Shown: positions 62,467 to 64,000 of the stretch, piece by piece
How the letters are laid out: each line of letters starts with the position of its first letter
Numbering within the stretch: the first letter of the stretch is position 1
Origin: Streptomyces zingiberis
GTDB taxonomy: Bacteria; Actinomycetota; Actinomycetes; Streptomycetales; Streptomycetaceae
Assembly: GCF_012034935.1 (NCBI RefSeq)
Contig: NZ_JAATEN010000029.1
Span: 1-64,000, forward strand
DNA length: 64,000 nucleotides
Direction: 5' to 3'
The notes under the pieces: generated by a model
Told to the model about the DNA's origin: nothing
Database searches by the model: none
Seen by the model: the letters and a program-made list of their open reading frames with translations, nothing else
Made by a program: the position numbers and the translations under genes

Positions 62467-63972
62467 CTACTTCCCGGCGCCCTGGGCGGGCAGCCACAGC
62501 ATGCCGTCCGGGGAGGGCACCAGACCGCCGGGGGACAGCGGGGCCTCGGGCTCGGCGTCCTCGCCGAGCAGGGCGCGCATCTGGACCTGTCCGCCCTCCT
62601 GCATGACCTCGCGCACCACGGAGGAGGTGAACAGCGGCACCATGCTCCCGTCCGGGTTGCCGGCGAGTTCGCCGACGGCCTCGGCAAACTCCGCCGAGCC
62701 GGTGCGGAAGCGCTTGGCGAGCACCTCGGCGTCGGTCAGCACCCGCTCGCCGGAGGAGACTCCGCCGATGAGCTCGACGAAGGACTGGAGTTCGGGCCGT
62801 TCCGCCCGGGTGACCTTCTTCGCCTGCCAGAAGTAGGAGTTCTCGTCGCGGTGCATCTCGTAGAAGGAGAGCAGGAACTCGTAGAAGACGCCGTACTCGC
62901 GGCGGTAGCGGGACTCGAACTCGCCCAGCGCCTCCTCCTCGCCGACCAGCCCGGCGAGGACGCTGTTGACCGAGCGGGCGGCCAGCAGGGCGCTGTACGT
63001 GGCGAGATGGACGCCGGAGGAGAAGACCGGGTCGACGAAGCAGGCGGCGTCGCCGACGAGGACCATCCCGGGGCGGGAGAACGTGGTGTGGTGGTAGGAG
63101 TAGTCCTTGCGGACCCGGAGCTTGCCGTAGGGGCCGGTGGTGACGCGCCGCGCGCCCGCCAGGTACTCCTCGATCAGCGGGCACTCGGCGATCAGGGCTC
63201 TCAGCGCCTCGTCGGGGTCGCCCTGGATCTTCTCCGCCAGTTCCCGGCGGACCACCGCGCCGACACTGGTCAGCGAGGGGCTGAGGGGGATGTACCAGAA
63301 CCAGCCGCTCTCGAAGGCGACGGAGAGGATGTTGCCGGAGTTCGGCTCGGGCAGCCGCTTGCCGCCTTCGAAGTAGCCGTAGAGGGCGAGGCTGCGGAAG
63401 AACTCCGAGTACTCCCGCCGGCCGCCGACCCGCTGGTGGAGGCGGCCGCGGTGGCCGGAGGCGTCCACGGTGAACGTGGCCAGGGCGCGGCGCTCGCGGC
63501 CTTCGGCGTCGGTGTACCGGACCCCGCGGACCCGCTCGCCGTCGTCGACGACGTCGAGCACCGTGCAGCCCTCGCGCACCTCGGCGCCGACGCGGCGCGC
63601 GTGGTTCAGCAGGATCTCGTCGAAGCGGGACCGTTCCACCTGGTAGGCGTAGGACGTGGGTCCCGTCATGCGCGGGGAGACCGAGAAGGAGAAGGTCCAC
63701 GGCTCGGGGCTGGCGCCCCACTTGAACGTGCCGCCGCGCTTGCGCATGAAGCCGGCCTTCGCGAGCTCGTCCGCCACCCCGGTGAGGCGGCAGACGCCGT
63801 GCACCGTCGCCGGCAGCAGCGACTCGCCGATCTGGTGCCGGGGGAAGAACTCCTTCTCCAGAACCAGCACCCGGTGTCCCCGCATGGCCGTCAGCGCCGC
63901 CGCCGTCGACCCGGCCGGCCCCCCGCCGACGACCACCACATCGAATTCTTCCTCGGAATCCCGCAAGGCCAT
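62467..63972 (-). CDS. FADH2-dependent halogenase, vancomycin/balhimycin class
   Basis: 501 residues, complete. The FAD motif is VVVVGGGPAGSTAAALTAM (GGGPAG at 16-21) and the halogenase motif is SGWFWYIPLSPS (WFWYIP at 224-229). FFPRHQIGESLLPATVHGVC, YSEFFRSLALYGYFEGGKRL and CFVDPVFSSGVHLATYSALL match, almost word for word in my memory, the chlorinating enzymes BhaA/VhaA of glycopeptide clusters, which act on carrier-bound tyrosine or Hpg units. The strongly similar C-terminal part (VQMRALLGEDAEPEAPLSPG) supports this subgroup over PrnA/tryptophan types. It opens the minus-strand operon and has GGGGAGGG before the ATG. A flavin reductase gene is not in the window. Confidence 0.95.
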   Translation of the reverse strand: MALRDSEEEFDVVVVGGGPAGSTAAALTAMRGHRVLVLEKEFFPRHQIGESLLPATVHGVCRLTGVADELAKAGFMRKRGGTFKWGASPEPWTFSFSVSPRMTGPTSYAYQVERSRFDEILLNHARRVGAEVREGCTVLDVVDDGERVRGVRYTDAEGRERRALATFTVDASGHRGRLHQRVGGRREYSEFFRSLALYGYFEGGKRLPEPNSGNILSVAFESGWFWYIPLSPSLTSVGAVVRRELAEKIQGDPDEALRALIAECPLIEEYLAGARRVTTGPYGKLRVRKDYSYHHTTFSRPGMVLVGDAACFVDPVFSSGVHLATYSALLAARSVNSVLAGLVGEEEALGEFESRYRREYGVFYEFLLSFYEMHRDENSYFWQAKKVTRAERPELQSFVELIGGVSSGERVLTDAEVLAKRFRTGSAEFAEAVGELAGNPDGSMVPLFTSSVVREVMQEGGQVQMRALLGEDAEPEAPLSPGGLVPSPDGMLWLPAQGAGK

Positions 63973-64000
63973 CCCTCCCCTCGTCCGGTCCGCCGGGACA

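Noticed and set aside
61565..63721. Minus-strand frame of 718 codons across halogenase and P450
   Set aside because: It is Arg/Pro-rich and out of frame with the motif-bearing halogenase and P450 reading frames.

Overview
This window is about 64 kb of very GC-rich DNA with the gene style of an actinomycete, almost certainly Streptomyces. Signs of this are third-position G/C saturation, many GTG starts, four-base GTGA/ATGA overlaps inside operons, F420-type enzymes, and conserved Streptomyces gene groups such as the DUF6421 / SDR / aldolase trio and an anti-sigma-like ATPase. I found no rRNA, tRNA, CRISPR array, transposase or integrase.

Region 1 (1-19,100) holds dispersed chromosomal genes. 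In order these are a TerD stress protein running off the left edge through a poly-G tract, a Pro/Gln-rich small protein, a beta-helix/AAA+ ATPase fusion and a membrane-embedded alpha/beta hydrolase. They are followed by a DeoR regulator, a Cds1-like PLP enzyme, a degenerate HATPase, a ROK regulator, an MFS exporter, a methyltransferase, a geranylgeranyl-reductase-like flavoprotein, an M20 dipeptidase and a small L7/L12-like membrane protein.

Region 2 (19,300-31,750) holds a kinase-NUDIX fusion, a ROK sugar kinase divergent from a LacI regulator across a perfect palindrome, etfB-etfA, a thioredoxin, a PlsC acyltransferase, the DUF6421-SDR-aldolase operon, a GDPD phosphodiesterase and a VOC protein.

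Region 3 (32,000-46,300) carries envelope and metal-flavoured genes: DUF5134, an M56 peptidase, PAP2, a HAD protein and TetR, then a secreted LVIVD protein divergent from a His-rich DUF305 lipoprotein. After these come a BNR-repeat protein, uracil-DNA glycosylase coupled to a BadF-type kinase, a sirohydrochlorin-chelatase-like protein, a FUSC exporter and an F420 oxidoreductase.

Region 4 (46,900-50,890) is one tightly coupled operon: a lipoprotein with two CMRDNG repeats, an HlyD-type adaptor, a MacB-type ATPase and an FtsX-type permease.

Region 5 (51,030 to the right edge) is part of a specialised-metabolite cluster. It has all four steps for L-4-hydroxyphenylglycine (prephenate dehydrogenase, HmaS, Hmo, HpgT). 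It also has a vancomycin-class FADH2 halogenase and two P450s with the features of glycopeptide cross-linking enzymes. Less expected are a discrete carrier protein, a MatB-like acyl-activating enzyme, a phosphosulfolactate-synthase (ComA) homologue and a VOC protein translationally coupled to it. No NRPS module, MbtH protein, dihydroxyphenylglycine gene or pathway regulator is visible, so the cluster probably continues past 64,000. The ligase / carrier / ComA / VOC cassette beside Hpg and halogenation genes is the best candidate here for something undescribed.
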